DNA of 13,234 nt, taken from positions 30,983 to 44,216 of the forward strand of contig BRYA01000837.1 of the NCBI GenBank assembly GCA_030267965.1, given 5' to 3'. Below are positions 1 to 8,101 of this stretch, piece after piece (the stretch's first letter is position 1; each line of letters opens with the position of its first letter). Made by a program: the position numbers and the translations under genes. Under the pieces are notes generated by a model, which saw only the letters and a program-made list of their open reading frames with translations, was not told the origin of the DNA and searched no databases. The stretch is from Triparma columacea (Eukaryota; Sar; Bolidophyceae; Parmales; Triparmaceae).

Positions 1-113
1 TCCTTCCCCCTCTTCCGCCCCCCCCCCCCCCTCACGCTCCGCCCTACTCCTATCACCCCTCACCCACCCCTCACCCCCAACCCTCCACCCCCCTCATCAC
101 CCCTTCAACTCAC
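1..113 (-). other. Start of the first visible intron of the ODAD3-like gene
   Basis: The intron opens with GTGAGT at 113-108 on the minus strand and runs off the window edge. On the gene's sense strand it is extremely G-rich, with many runs of 3-6 G and one of 14 at 19-32. No acceptor is visible within the window. Confidence 0.6.
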
Positions 114-403
114 CTCTTCAAACTATCATACTCGGCCCTCATCCTTAAAACCTCCTTTTGGGCATGCACCAATTCCTGATTTTCACCTTGGCTCTCATCC
201 CCGGCCCTTTGCAGCTGGCTTAACCTAACCCTAAGGTCCTTGTTCTCCTCCCTGCTGTACCTGATCTCCTCTTGGTTGCTCGACTTGTTCGATTCCAACA
301 AGTCAACATTGGCTCTTCGATCCTGCTGCAGCAACCTCATCCGCTCCCTGAGGTCCTCAATCTGTTGCTCCATGACGACGTACTGCTTTTCTCCTCCGGG
401 CAT
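114..403 (-). CDS. ODAD3: ODAD3/CCDC151-like outer dynein arm docking/assembly protein, first coding exon (partial)
   Basis: The exon encodes 96 residues that are almost wholly coiled coil. From the first ATG (403-401) it reads MPGGEKQYVV, then a heptad-like helix with LRERMRLLQQDRRAN and EENKDLRVRLSQLQ. The pattern of a helix, then L-x-x-D-R-[KR]-A, then an asparagine/glutamine-rich turn, then an E-E-N-K-x-L-R helix resembles the N-terminal region of CCDC151/ODAD3 (Chlamydomonas ODA10), which is needed to place outer dynein arms on axonemal doublets. The exon ends at a donor AG|GTGAGT (intron begins at 113), in phase 2, and the rest of the gene lies off the left edge. The frame is open further upstream to 574, but that codon is GTG, so 403 is the first ATG. 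A TTTCTTTAG acceptor-like site just upstream (around 407) means an earlier exon cannot be excluded. The family call rests on pattern memory, since coiled coils give weak homology signals. Confidence 0.55.
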
Positions 404-1134
404 GCTTCTAAAGAAATAATACAATTCTTCTTTCAAATTAAATTCTCCTTCATTCAACGACTTTCCAGAAGAAGGAGGAAGAGATTTGGGTCTTTGATTT
501 CGACATTTTGGGTGGTGGATGCAACCAATTCCAACAACATAAACCAGCCACCTAACGTCAGATATCGGCTTCACCCCGCGACATTGCGAAAAATCTCAGC
601 GAAACGTCCCTCAATCACAAAGAACATCCACCAATTAGCCATAAAGTTAGAAAATAGTCTTTACGCACACTCTTCCATCAACGGCTAAACTTCATAAATT
701 CCCAGACGTAAAAATCGCCCTTTCGTTCCTTGCTCCAAAACACTCCAAAAGGACTTTTCCCTTCTTCCTTGCCTTTACTGATCGGACCTGGAAATCGGCC
801 CGATCGGCCCCTTTGCTTCCATCATTAACGCAGCAAGATCCCATCCCTTCCTCACCCCCTGCGGATATTCACCTATTTTTTACTCTCCAGAGTGACTCCC
901 GACCCCATCGGCGAAGACCTATTCGGAGACACAAACCCCAGCCCACCTGCTCATCCCTGCAGCATACTATAGACCCAGATACAACTTCCTCCTGTGTTTT
1001 TTCAGATTCCTGGAGGAAAGCAGCCACACGTCGAAATTGATTCTACCGAGAAGCAATACACATAGCAAACTCAAGCTAGACACCTATACCACACCACATC
1101 ACACGTCTGTAGCTTCAACACATTTTCTTTGAGG
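404..1134. promoter_or_regulatory. Divergent intergenic region between the ODAD3-like and CNBD-channel genes
   Basis: This stretch separates two divergently transcribed genes and should hold both promoters and 5' UTRs. The open frames inside it (for example 813-1040 on the plus strand) have no recognisable protein character. It contains a cluster of three ATCGG motifs at 781-807, including the palindrome CCGATCGG (800-807). On the minus strand, 506-450 is an 18-codon upstream ORF preceding the ATG at 403. A TTTTTTCAG acceptor-like site near 1003 could end a 5' UTR intron of the channel gene, but I could not identify its donor. No clear TATA box can be defended. Confidence 0.4.
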
Positions 1135-3944
1135 ATGAGAGAGTCCGGCAGTAAGTTGGTGGATGGGTGGGTTGTGAATTTTTGGTCATGTTCATCTTTC
1201 GCGCATCATTTTGGGAAACTTGCCGTCGTCCCTCTCTCTCTTCTATCCTCCTTCATCCTCTCGCATCCCTAACCCCTCCTTCCCCCTTTCCCTCTCCCCT
1301 CACTCCCCGCCCACCCCTCTCTCCCCCAGGAGGAGCTGGGTTCAACGCGACACCCTCCGAGGTCCCGTCGCGTACCGAATACAAGGAGAGTCTACCCCCC
1401 CTCGATGACAATCCAAATAACAAGATTGTCACATTTAAGAGCGAGCTTGATAGACAAGTGAAAAAGAAACTCAAGGTGAGGACTTGGCAAAATACAAAGC
1501 AGAGGAGCGCAGTGACGACAGGGAGAGCAAAGGGAGTCGACCAACTCAGCCATTATTCCAACCCCAATTGCGCTTCGCTTCGCTCATGGCAGTGGTTTCG
1601 TAAGGGCGGTGTTTCTTCGTCAGTGAAGAAAATCCAGATCCTTCACCAAGATGAGTTGACGGAAAGCTTTGAGGGGGGGGTCAGCGAGGAACAAAAGCCT
1701 AAGAGCAACTACGAGTCGTTCAATGCCTTTATCATTCACCCGAATGACCCGATGCGCCGAGCGTTCGATCTAATCACGGTATTTTTGGTCATCTACCTTA
1801 TATTTAAGATCCCTTTCGACGTTGGGTTCGATTGGTACGAGAACTCATTCACGGAGGAGGCTTGGCTCATCTGCCTGGACGTCTGGTTCACCTTAGACAT
1901 CATACTCAATTTCAAGACAGGCTACATCTCCAACGGTACAGCTGTTATGCACCCGAAGAAGGTCAGGTACCATTACCTCGCCGGTTGGTTCATTATTGAC
2001 TTGATTGGCACTATCCCCTTCAAGTACTTCGTGACAGATGGGGAGAAGGGGAAATCCATCAAGCTCTCAAAGTTCTTCAAGATCCCCAAGCTCCTTCGCA
2101 TATCTCGCGTCCTCAAGTACATGAGGAACAACAAGCAAGTGTACGACATCTTCAAGGTTTTCGTTTTTATCATAATTTCCCTCCATCTAGGTTCATGCCT
2201 TTGGGTACTAGTCATCGACCCGTGCAAGGACGGTTACCTTCTTGTAGATTCACCCTGGTGCGACCAGGACCTCGTATACGACGTGTACGCCGAGTCCCTC
2301 CACATATCTACCGTGATGATACTCGGAATTTCCAACTCACATATTATGGGCAATAATGTTATTATCGGCAATAATGAGACCTTAGATAGTAATCTTCCCC
2401 AAGACAACCTGAACAAGTCCCAGCTCCACATAATTTCGATACTCTTCATGGTCTATGGACTCTACCTTGGAGCCCTCATGGTCTCCGAGATGACGGTCTA
2501 TGTCATGGGCAGAACCCAAGGTTCCTCTGCCTTCCAACGCAAGATCGATCGCGTGAACCACGAGATGGAGTACTACGCCGTGCCCTTTGAGCTTCGCGGC
2601 AAGGTGAAGGCTTTCTATGACTATATCTGGGTCAACCAGAAGCAGTACGACGAGCAGATTGGGCTCCTTTCCGACAAATCCATGTCCACCGACCTCCAGC
2701 GTCAGCTCGCCCTTCACCTATTCAAGGATGTAGTGTCTCACATATCATTCTTCGCCGACGTTGACGATATCGTGCTTGGGCAGATCTGCCTCTCCCTCAA
2801 AACACTTGTCTTCCTCCCTCAAGACATGATCCTCTTCAAGGGGGACGTGGGGAAGGAGCTCTTTATTATTGCCAAGGGCGTGGTTGAGGTCATGAGGGAT
2901 GACCTCCCTAAGGATAAGAGGGCCATGGCCAACCGAATCTTACTGCGCTCTGGCTCCTTCTTTGGGGAAATTGCGCTCGTTATGGAAGTCAGACGAACCT
3001 GCTCGGTCCAAGCTCGTACGGTATGTGAGATAAATATCCTTCTTCAGTCCACCTTCGACGACGTTCTCAGGGAACACCCCGATTTTGCAAAGCGCATGAA
3101 CGAACTCGTCGTTGCCAGACAAATGGAGACATCCATGGCCCGACTTGGTGTTGACCCTAACAACACCAAGTTCCGCCAGGCTGACTTGGACTTCGCCAAT
3201 GAGGCAGTGAAATCACAAATGCAGGCCGGCCTCCATCGCCGAGAAAATCCTGGGCATTCTCTTTCCAAGGACCATGGCAGTTCCTTGTCAATGTCCTCCA
3301 CCAGCTTACTCAATAAGAAAATTTTCCCTGTAGCTGCAGAGGCAGAAGAACAGCAAATGGCCAGCACCGATTCCGGCGGCAGCTTACAGCAACAACCAAG
3401 CTCATTGCTTACGATGAAAACCGACTCTAACAACATGAGTGGTTCAAATCTTTTTGACGAGCTTGAGAGGCGCAAGAGTGTTGGGGAAATTGACGTGACT
3501 CCCGACGGTAAAAAATTACGCTACCTGGATACCAAAGAAACAGGAGAAAATGAAGAAGGACTTGACGCGAGACGGCATACCAAGAACACACTTCATGGAC
3601 ACTTCAATGCAGCAAACACGTACGACATGGGCAAGGTCCACCCCTCGATTCTTTTGGGGGGCGAGAAAGACAAAGACAACTCACAAAGCGGTACTAATCG
3701 GGTCGCGACGGTCATGATGAAGAAAACTACGTCGTTTGCCGGAGATGAAGAGATAAAGACGATGAACGACAGGATGGTGAGGACAGAAGAAATGATAAAA
3801 CGTCTCTTAACTAAGCTGGACCCTGAGGCAACGATTGGATCCCCCAAAAGCCCCAAAAGCTCCCTCCCGCCAATAGAAGGAATAAAGCGGAAGAAGCGTC
3901 AGCCACGGCCCTCTTCTGAACTCGACCAACAAGCTGATTCCTAG
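1135..3944 (+). CDS. Voltage-sensor cation channel with cyclic nucleotide-binding domain (KCNH/HCN/CNG superfamily), non-canonical pore
   Basis: Exons are 1135-1150 and 1330-3944, giving 876 residues. The ATG at 1135 is the first after an in-frame stop at 1063-1065, and splicing A|GTAAGT to CCCCCAG|GA restores frame exactly. Predicted order: disordered N-terminus; S1 about 150-167; S2 183-203; S3 221-240; S4 249-271 with seven basic residues at perfect i+3 spacing (K253, K256, K259, R262, R265, K268, R271); S5 276-301; pore helix and filter 324-346; S6 372-399; C-linker 400-481; cyclic nucleotide-binding domain 482-601 with phosphate-binding cassette FGEIAL (550-555) and R561-T562; then a long polar tail with a short helical segment at 812-836. 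The protein would act in a membrane as a voltage- and/or cyclic-nucleotide-controlled channel. The filter reads ILGISNS rather than GYG or GFG, so potassium selectivity should not be assumed. An in-frame GTGAGG...GGCAG segment (1476-1592, 117 nt) might be a second intron. Confidence 0.85.
1151..1329 (+). other. Intron 1 of the CNBD channel gene (179 nt)
   Basis: The donor is GTAAGT at 1151. The acceptor is CCCCCAG ending at 1329, after about 100 nt of almost pure pyrimidine. The 5' part is G-rich (GGGTGGG at 1165-1171) and complementary to CCCACCC at 1310-1316 near the acceptor. The open reading frame continues back through this intron, which would make a naive gene model start at 1167 and add a spurious proline/serine-rich N-terminus. 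Confidence 0.75.
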
Positions 3945-4004
3945 GTCTTCAGAAAACAAAAATCCCTTGCAAATAAGTAAACAAATTAGGTTTAGGACAC
4001 AATA
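3945..4004. other. 60-bp convergent gap between channel and RCC1 genes
   Basis: This AT-rich spacer lies between the stop of the channel gene (plus) and the stop of the RCC1 gene (minus). It must contain 3'-end formation signals for both genes unless the transcripts overlap. No specific polyadenylation motif could be assigned. Confidence 0.5.
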
Positions 4005-7000
4005 TCACATTTCTCCCTCTTTATTTATTCCACCGTCCTTGTTGCTGTTTGACATGCCGACGAGTGCAGTAATTGAAATGCCGCCAGAGACAGATGCAGT
4101 GGTACTTCTCCGTCCAATGGTAGAAATACCAAGTCCACCGTTGCTGTTTCTCCTCTCCAACAAGCTCCTTCGTCTTGGTTCGCTAGCCTTGATCGCAGAC
4201 AGTGGCGGCGGAGTTGCAGGTGGAGGGGGCTTGAGTGATGACGGAGGGACAACGATTGTTTTCCTTGCCGGCAGACCTACATTCTCCAAGTCAGCGCCCT
4301 TAACTACCCACTTCTTCCGCTCTTGCACGTCCATCGTGACGGGGTTTACTTTCCTTGGCGGAGTTTCCTCCTCATCTATATCAGAGACCACGTATCCGTC
4401 GTTGGAATTGTCTCCACTCTTGGAGGCCTCGTCCTCGACGACAGGGCTTGGAGTTCGATGTGGAGGAGGGGGGGGCTTCCTCTTCTTAACTACTCCCACT
4501 TTGGCGTTCCTTGGTGGAGTAGTACTTGGAGGAGGAGGAGGAGGATGGCGAACGGCCGCCTCGATTCCCTCCTCCTCCTCCTCCTCCTCCTCTTCCTCCT
4601 CCTCCTCCTCTTTCTCCTCCTTCGCCTCTACTTCGAGTTTTTCATGCATTCTCCTTGGACTCATGACAATATCTATAGAGTCAGCCACAAGGTCACCGCC
4701 ATCGCCACTATCATAGTTCTCGTCGTCAACCCCTCCGTCGTCCTCGTCCTCGCTGTCGGTGAAGACCTCGTCCACATCACCAGGGCCCTCGAGCAACCCT
4801 TTCATGGCAAGGCAACTCGTACTCTTCACCTCGAGCACCTCGTTCTTCATCGAACTCTCCATCTTTCCGAGCTTCCTCCTAAGGATTCTCTTCTTTCTCT
4901 CACTCAGGATTCTTCTCTGCTCATCTTTGCTGACCCTTCTCGGGGTGGTTGTGCTGCCGAGTTTGGTCATCTCCTTTCTCATTTTTTTCGACAACTCCCC
5001 CGGCGTCATTTCCCTCTTGGTCTGGAAAGGATTCGCCTCGACAGTGTCAGGCTTTTGGATGCTGTTGTTCCAACCGCCCCTGCCTTGGACGCTGCTGTCG
5101 ATGCTGTAACTGTCATTGCCGTACTTGTTTTTCTTGGGCGTGCCAGCGGGGAGCTTCCTCCTGAGGAAATCCCTTCTGTTCACAGCCATTGCCTCCACAT
5201 CGACGTGCAGATCAAGGTAGGTCAGGGACAAGCTCGGGCTCCAAGAGACAGTGACCCCAGTCCTTCTCCCCCAGTGACCCTCATCCTTCTCCATATTCAC
5301 CTCCTTCACCTTCCTCATTCTCCACCCGTCCTCAGCATCCACCTCAAGGCCCCACCTCCAGACACTTCCATCCTCCCCCATAGCAGCGTTGTAATTCTCC
5401 CCCGCGGAAATGCACTTCATCTTATTGTTGGGAACGGGCAGTCTGGGGGTATGAAAGACGACCTTCTGAGGCTTGACGTTGCACAATCTCGATTCGCTCC
5501 CGCCCCCACACTGGCCATATTTGTTCCACCCGAACCCGTAAACCTCCCCCTTCCTCGTCAGGCAAATACTGTGCCTTCCGCCGCACTTGACGTCCACGAT
5601 ATTGCGCAAGTTTAGGACCTCGGTTGCGACCTGAAGGAATCTTGCCTTGCCATTATTGCCCCGTCCCAGCTGTTCCTCTCCAGTTGGCTTCCCGCATTGT
5701 GAGAACTCATTTGAACCCCAGCAGTACACCTTCCCGCTGCTAGCCACCGCCGCAACGTGAGAGCTACCTGCGCTGACGCCGTGAAACTTGACGACCTCGT
5801 TATTTGCAAGTCGCACAATCCGAGGACGGTGACTGTTGGAACCCCTATAAAACTGGCCCTGGCCTAAGAACCTGCCCTCTCCAAAAGAATACAACATCCC
5901 CTTTAAAATGGCAACTGTAAACGTCGGGCCCGCGGACACCTCCGTAACCATGATCTTTTTGTCAAAGGTTACAAGTCTCGGCGTGCTCGAGTAGCTAACT
6001 CCATCATTTTTGAGGTCGACCAGGGTCGCTGTCTGGTAGCCGCACTGTCCGAAACTGTTATCACCCCACCCGAACAGCCTCCCCATGTCGTCTAGCGCCA
6101 TCGTGTGCCCCTTGCCTGCTGCAAGCTTCGTCACCATTATTCGAACGGACGGTTGAACGACGGCTCGGGAGTAGAGGGCTTCGATGACCCTAGGCTTTTT
6201 GGGGGGGACATTGCTCGGGAAACCGAGTTGGCCCTTCGTCCCCCTCCCGCACGTAAAAACCCTCCCGTGCGCCGTTAGGAAAGAAGCAAAGTCTTCCCCC
6301 AGGGCTACCTGAACAACTCTGTCGGGTTGGTTTTCTCCCTGAAGTTCCTTTATCAGCTTGTGCATTGAGCCGAAGAATGTAGAAGGGTACGGGGAAGGGG
6401 GGGGGGCGGCCTTGGGCTTTGGCATCTTGGGCTTCAGATCAGCTGCAGAAAACGGGAGGGGGAGTACGGAAGGGAAGTAGGCAACACCGAAGTTTTTGTG
6501 GTCCGTTCGAAGGGAGCCGTCCATTTTTTCAAACCTGGGGGGGGAGAGGGTGTTGGGGGGGTTAGAGAGGGGAGGGCCATGGGGCACGGTTGGGGAGGGG
6601 GCAGGCATACCTCAGACCTTCCTCTTCGAGGAGCTCCCTCTTTCTTTGTAGCATCGCTTTCTGTATCTTGATTTGCTGAATGTCACCCTTCCTCGACCAC
6701 CTAACCCCTCTCCTGTAATGTCTCCACAAACGCTGACAAGAAACGACTCTGTTGAGGGTAGAATTGAAGGCCTTCTTTGCAAGAAAGCGGCGAACGTAGG
6801 ATTGGACGACAAGACAACGGCGCCGAAGACGCTTGAGGCGCTTCGATTCGACCGGTACCTTTCTATTACTGTGAGCCTTCTGAATTAAAAAGGCCGCTCG
6901 ATTTTGCACCTCCATGGAAGGTGGTGGGTCCGAGGCGACAATGTATTCTTCATCATCAGAAGAGCTATCCGAGCCGTCCAACTGCGACGATGTTATCAAA

Positions 7001-7008
7001 GAAGCCAT
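4005..7008 (-). CDS. IQ-motif and RCC1-repeat (beta-propeller) protein with acidic/proline-rich tail
   Basis: Exons are 7008-6611 and 6534-4005 (minus), giving 975 residues. AG|GTATGC joined to CCCCAG|G restores an in-frame AGG codon. The N-terminal exon carries three IQ-like calmodulin-binding helices at about residues 38-52 (FLIQKAHSNRK), 64-81 (VVQSYVRRFLAKKAF) and 87-105 (CQRLWRHYRRGVRW). Residues 205-528 hold six recognisable RCC1 blades, each with the G-x-x-H/F...G-x-V/L-[YF]-x-[WFC]-G-x-N core, for example GKGHTMALDDMGRLFGWG and CGGRHSICLTRKGEVYGFG. Such a propeller normally mediates protein binding or guanine-nucleotide exchange on a small GTPase. Here the GTPase and the localisation are unknown. 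The C-terminal third is disordered, with basic coiled segments, an acidic block, a glutamate tract encoded by an imperfect GAG repeat, and proline clusters. It shares a 121-bp divergent promoter with the downstream methyltransferase. I do not recognise a named orthologue. Confidence 0.8.
4567..4620 (-). repeat. Imperfect GAG/GAA trinucleotide repeat encoding poly-glutamate
   Basis: The plus strand shows an almost uninterrupted TCC tract with a few T insertions. On the coding strand it encodes a run of more than a dozen glutamates in the tail of the RCC1 protein. It is likely polymorphic in length. Confidence 0.85.
6535..6610 (-). other. Intron of the IQ-RCC1 gene (76 nt)
   Basis: The donor is GTATGC at 6610-6605. 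The acceptor is an eight-C run followed by AG, ending at 6535. The sense strand is very C-rich with little G. Removing it fuses the IQ exon to the RCC1 exon in frame (phase 2). Reading through it creates a false proline-rich start for the RCC1 part at 6608. Confidence 0.8.
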
Positions 7009-7129
7009 TGGATGGCAACTTTGAAAGAAAAGTGAAATTTGTCCACACCCCCCCTCATAACTGTTACTTTGATCAATTTCAAGTTGCGTTTACGACAGTT
7101 ATTTTTGGTCGCACGGCGACAAATTTTTG
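7009..7129. promoter_or_regulatory. 121-bp divergent (bidirectional) promoter of IQ-RCC1 and methyltransferase genes
   Basis: This is the only DNA between the two start codons (7008 minus, 7130 plus), so it must carry both promoters and both 5' UTRs. It contains a perfect 8-bp inverted repeat, ATAACTGT at 7057-7064 and ACAGTTAT at 7095-7102. Each arm includes a TAACTG/CAGTTA core of the MYB recognition type. A TTGATCAA palindrome lies at 7069-7076. The MYB assignment is inference from the motif only. Confidence 0.5.
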
Positions 7130-8059
7130 ATGGAAGGCTTTCCAGATGGCCTACAGGTGAATTTCGACTGGAGGTCATACATTTTCACAAGCCCCTCCCC
7201 CCGTGCGTTGGTTGGGTCTGTAAAAACTCGGCTAGGAGTCGATTTCAAAGAGGCTGAAAAGGAGGTACGGCCGGTGCCCGTTCGTATTGGTCAGGGAAAC
7301 TCGATCGTCCTCTCGGTGAACCAGCAATTGGGGAACGACTACAATGTCAAGGGGGACGAGCTGGGGGTGGGGGCGGTCGTTTGGGATGCGGCGATAGTGC
7401 TGGGGTGGTTCTTAGAGGCGTTCCCGGAGATTGTAAAGGGGGGGAAGACAGTGATCGACCTCGGGTCAGGCACCGGTATCTGTGGGATATTGGCCGCGAT
7501 TTTCATGGGCATCGGGGAAGAGGGAAGCAAGGGGTCCCTTGGAAAGGTCGTGTGCACGGACCACGGTCGGCTGGAAGCTCTTTGCAGGGGCAATGTCTCG
7601 ACCGCCCAGGAGACGTTCTCAGGTTTGGGTGGTGGGTGGGAGGGTGTCGTACGCTGCTTGGGTGAGGTGGAGTTCTGCCACTTCTGGTGGGGGGGGGGGC
7701 TGCCAGACAGGGTTAGGGAATTGGTGGGGTGGGGGGAGGGGGGGAAGGAAAAGGGAAAGTTCTTCGACGTTATTATCGCGAGCGACGACCTTTACGACGA
7801 TGACGCCTTCCCTCCTCTCCTGGAATCACTCAAGGTAATTACTGGACCGAGGACCCTTGTAGTGTTTGCGTACAAGAGGAGAATGAACTCTAGGGAGGTG
7901 GGATTCTTCGAGAAGATTGAGGAGCATTTCGATATCGGAATCGTTGACTTGGATGTGGTCGGGTGCGAACCTTACACTGAGACGTACATTGCTCTCGCAG
8001 GGATCAAGGGAGGGGAGGCCGCAGGGTGGCTGAGAGAAAAAAAGATTTGGCGAGGATGA
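7130..8059 (+). CDS. METTL21-type seven-beta-strand protein (lysine) methyltransferase
   Basis: This is a single-exon gene of 309 residues. The ATG is at 7130; the codon just before it is TTG. Family hallmarks in order: GAVVWDAAIVLGWFL (81-95), the W-containing helix typical of the Methyltransf_16 group; SAM-binding motif I VIDLGSGTGICG (108-119); an acidic post-I residue in CTDH (about 142-145); DVIIASDDLYDDDAFPPLL (213-231), whose DDLY fits the [D/E]-x-x-[Y/F] motif of lysine methyltransferases in this family; then YKRR (248-251) and an FF helix as in METTL21 enzymes. It would use S-adenosylmethionine to methylate a protein such as a chaperone or elongation factor, but the substrate cannot be told. 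Residues 160-210 form a longer, glycine/tryptophan-rich insert than is usual, encoded partly by an 11-G run (7689-7699). The frame is intact on both sides of it. The stop lies 42 bp from the stop of convergent RPF1. Confidence 0.8.
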   Translation: MEGFPDGLQVNFDWRSYIFTSPSPRALVGSVKTRLGVDFKEAEKEVRPVPVRIGQGNSIVLSVNQQLGNDYNVKGDELGVGAVVWDAAIVLGWFLEAFPEIVKGGKTVIDLGSGTGICGILAAIFMGIGEEGSKGSLGKVVCTDHGRLEALCRGNVSTAQETFSGLGGGWEGVVRCLGEVEFCHFWWGGGLPDRVRELVGWGEGGKEKGKFFDVIIASDDLYDDDAFPPLLESLKVITGPRTLVVFAYKRRMNSREVGFFEKIEEHFDIGIVDLDVVGCEPYTETYIALAGIKGGEAAGWLREKKIWRG

Positions 8060-8101
8060 AAAGTTGTTGCATGTTTTAATTGAAACATGGTCTTTGACAA
8101 A
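8060..8101. other. 42-bp convergent gap between methyltransferase and RPF1
   Basis: This short AT-rich spacer separates two stop codons on opposite strands. It is too short to hold two separate 3' UTRs, so the transcripts very likely overlap. Confidence 0.5.

Noticed and set aside
404..574. N-terminal extension of the ODAD3-like protein
   Set aside because: It begins at a GTG codon, is AT-rich and non-helical, and the first ATG is at 403. It was treated as UTR or intron.
813..1040. 75-residue plus-strand open frame in the intergenic region
   Set aside because: Its Ser/Pro/Arg/His composition has no recognisable domain. It is more likely 5' flank.
4323..5615. 430-residue open frame on the plus strand opposite the RCC1 exon
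   Set aside because: It is an antisense shadow. It lies wholly within the RCC1-propeller coding region, has low-complexity Leu/His/Pro composition and shows no domain.
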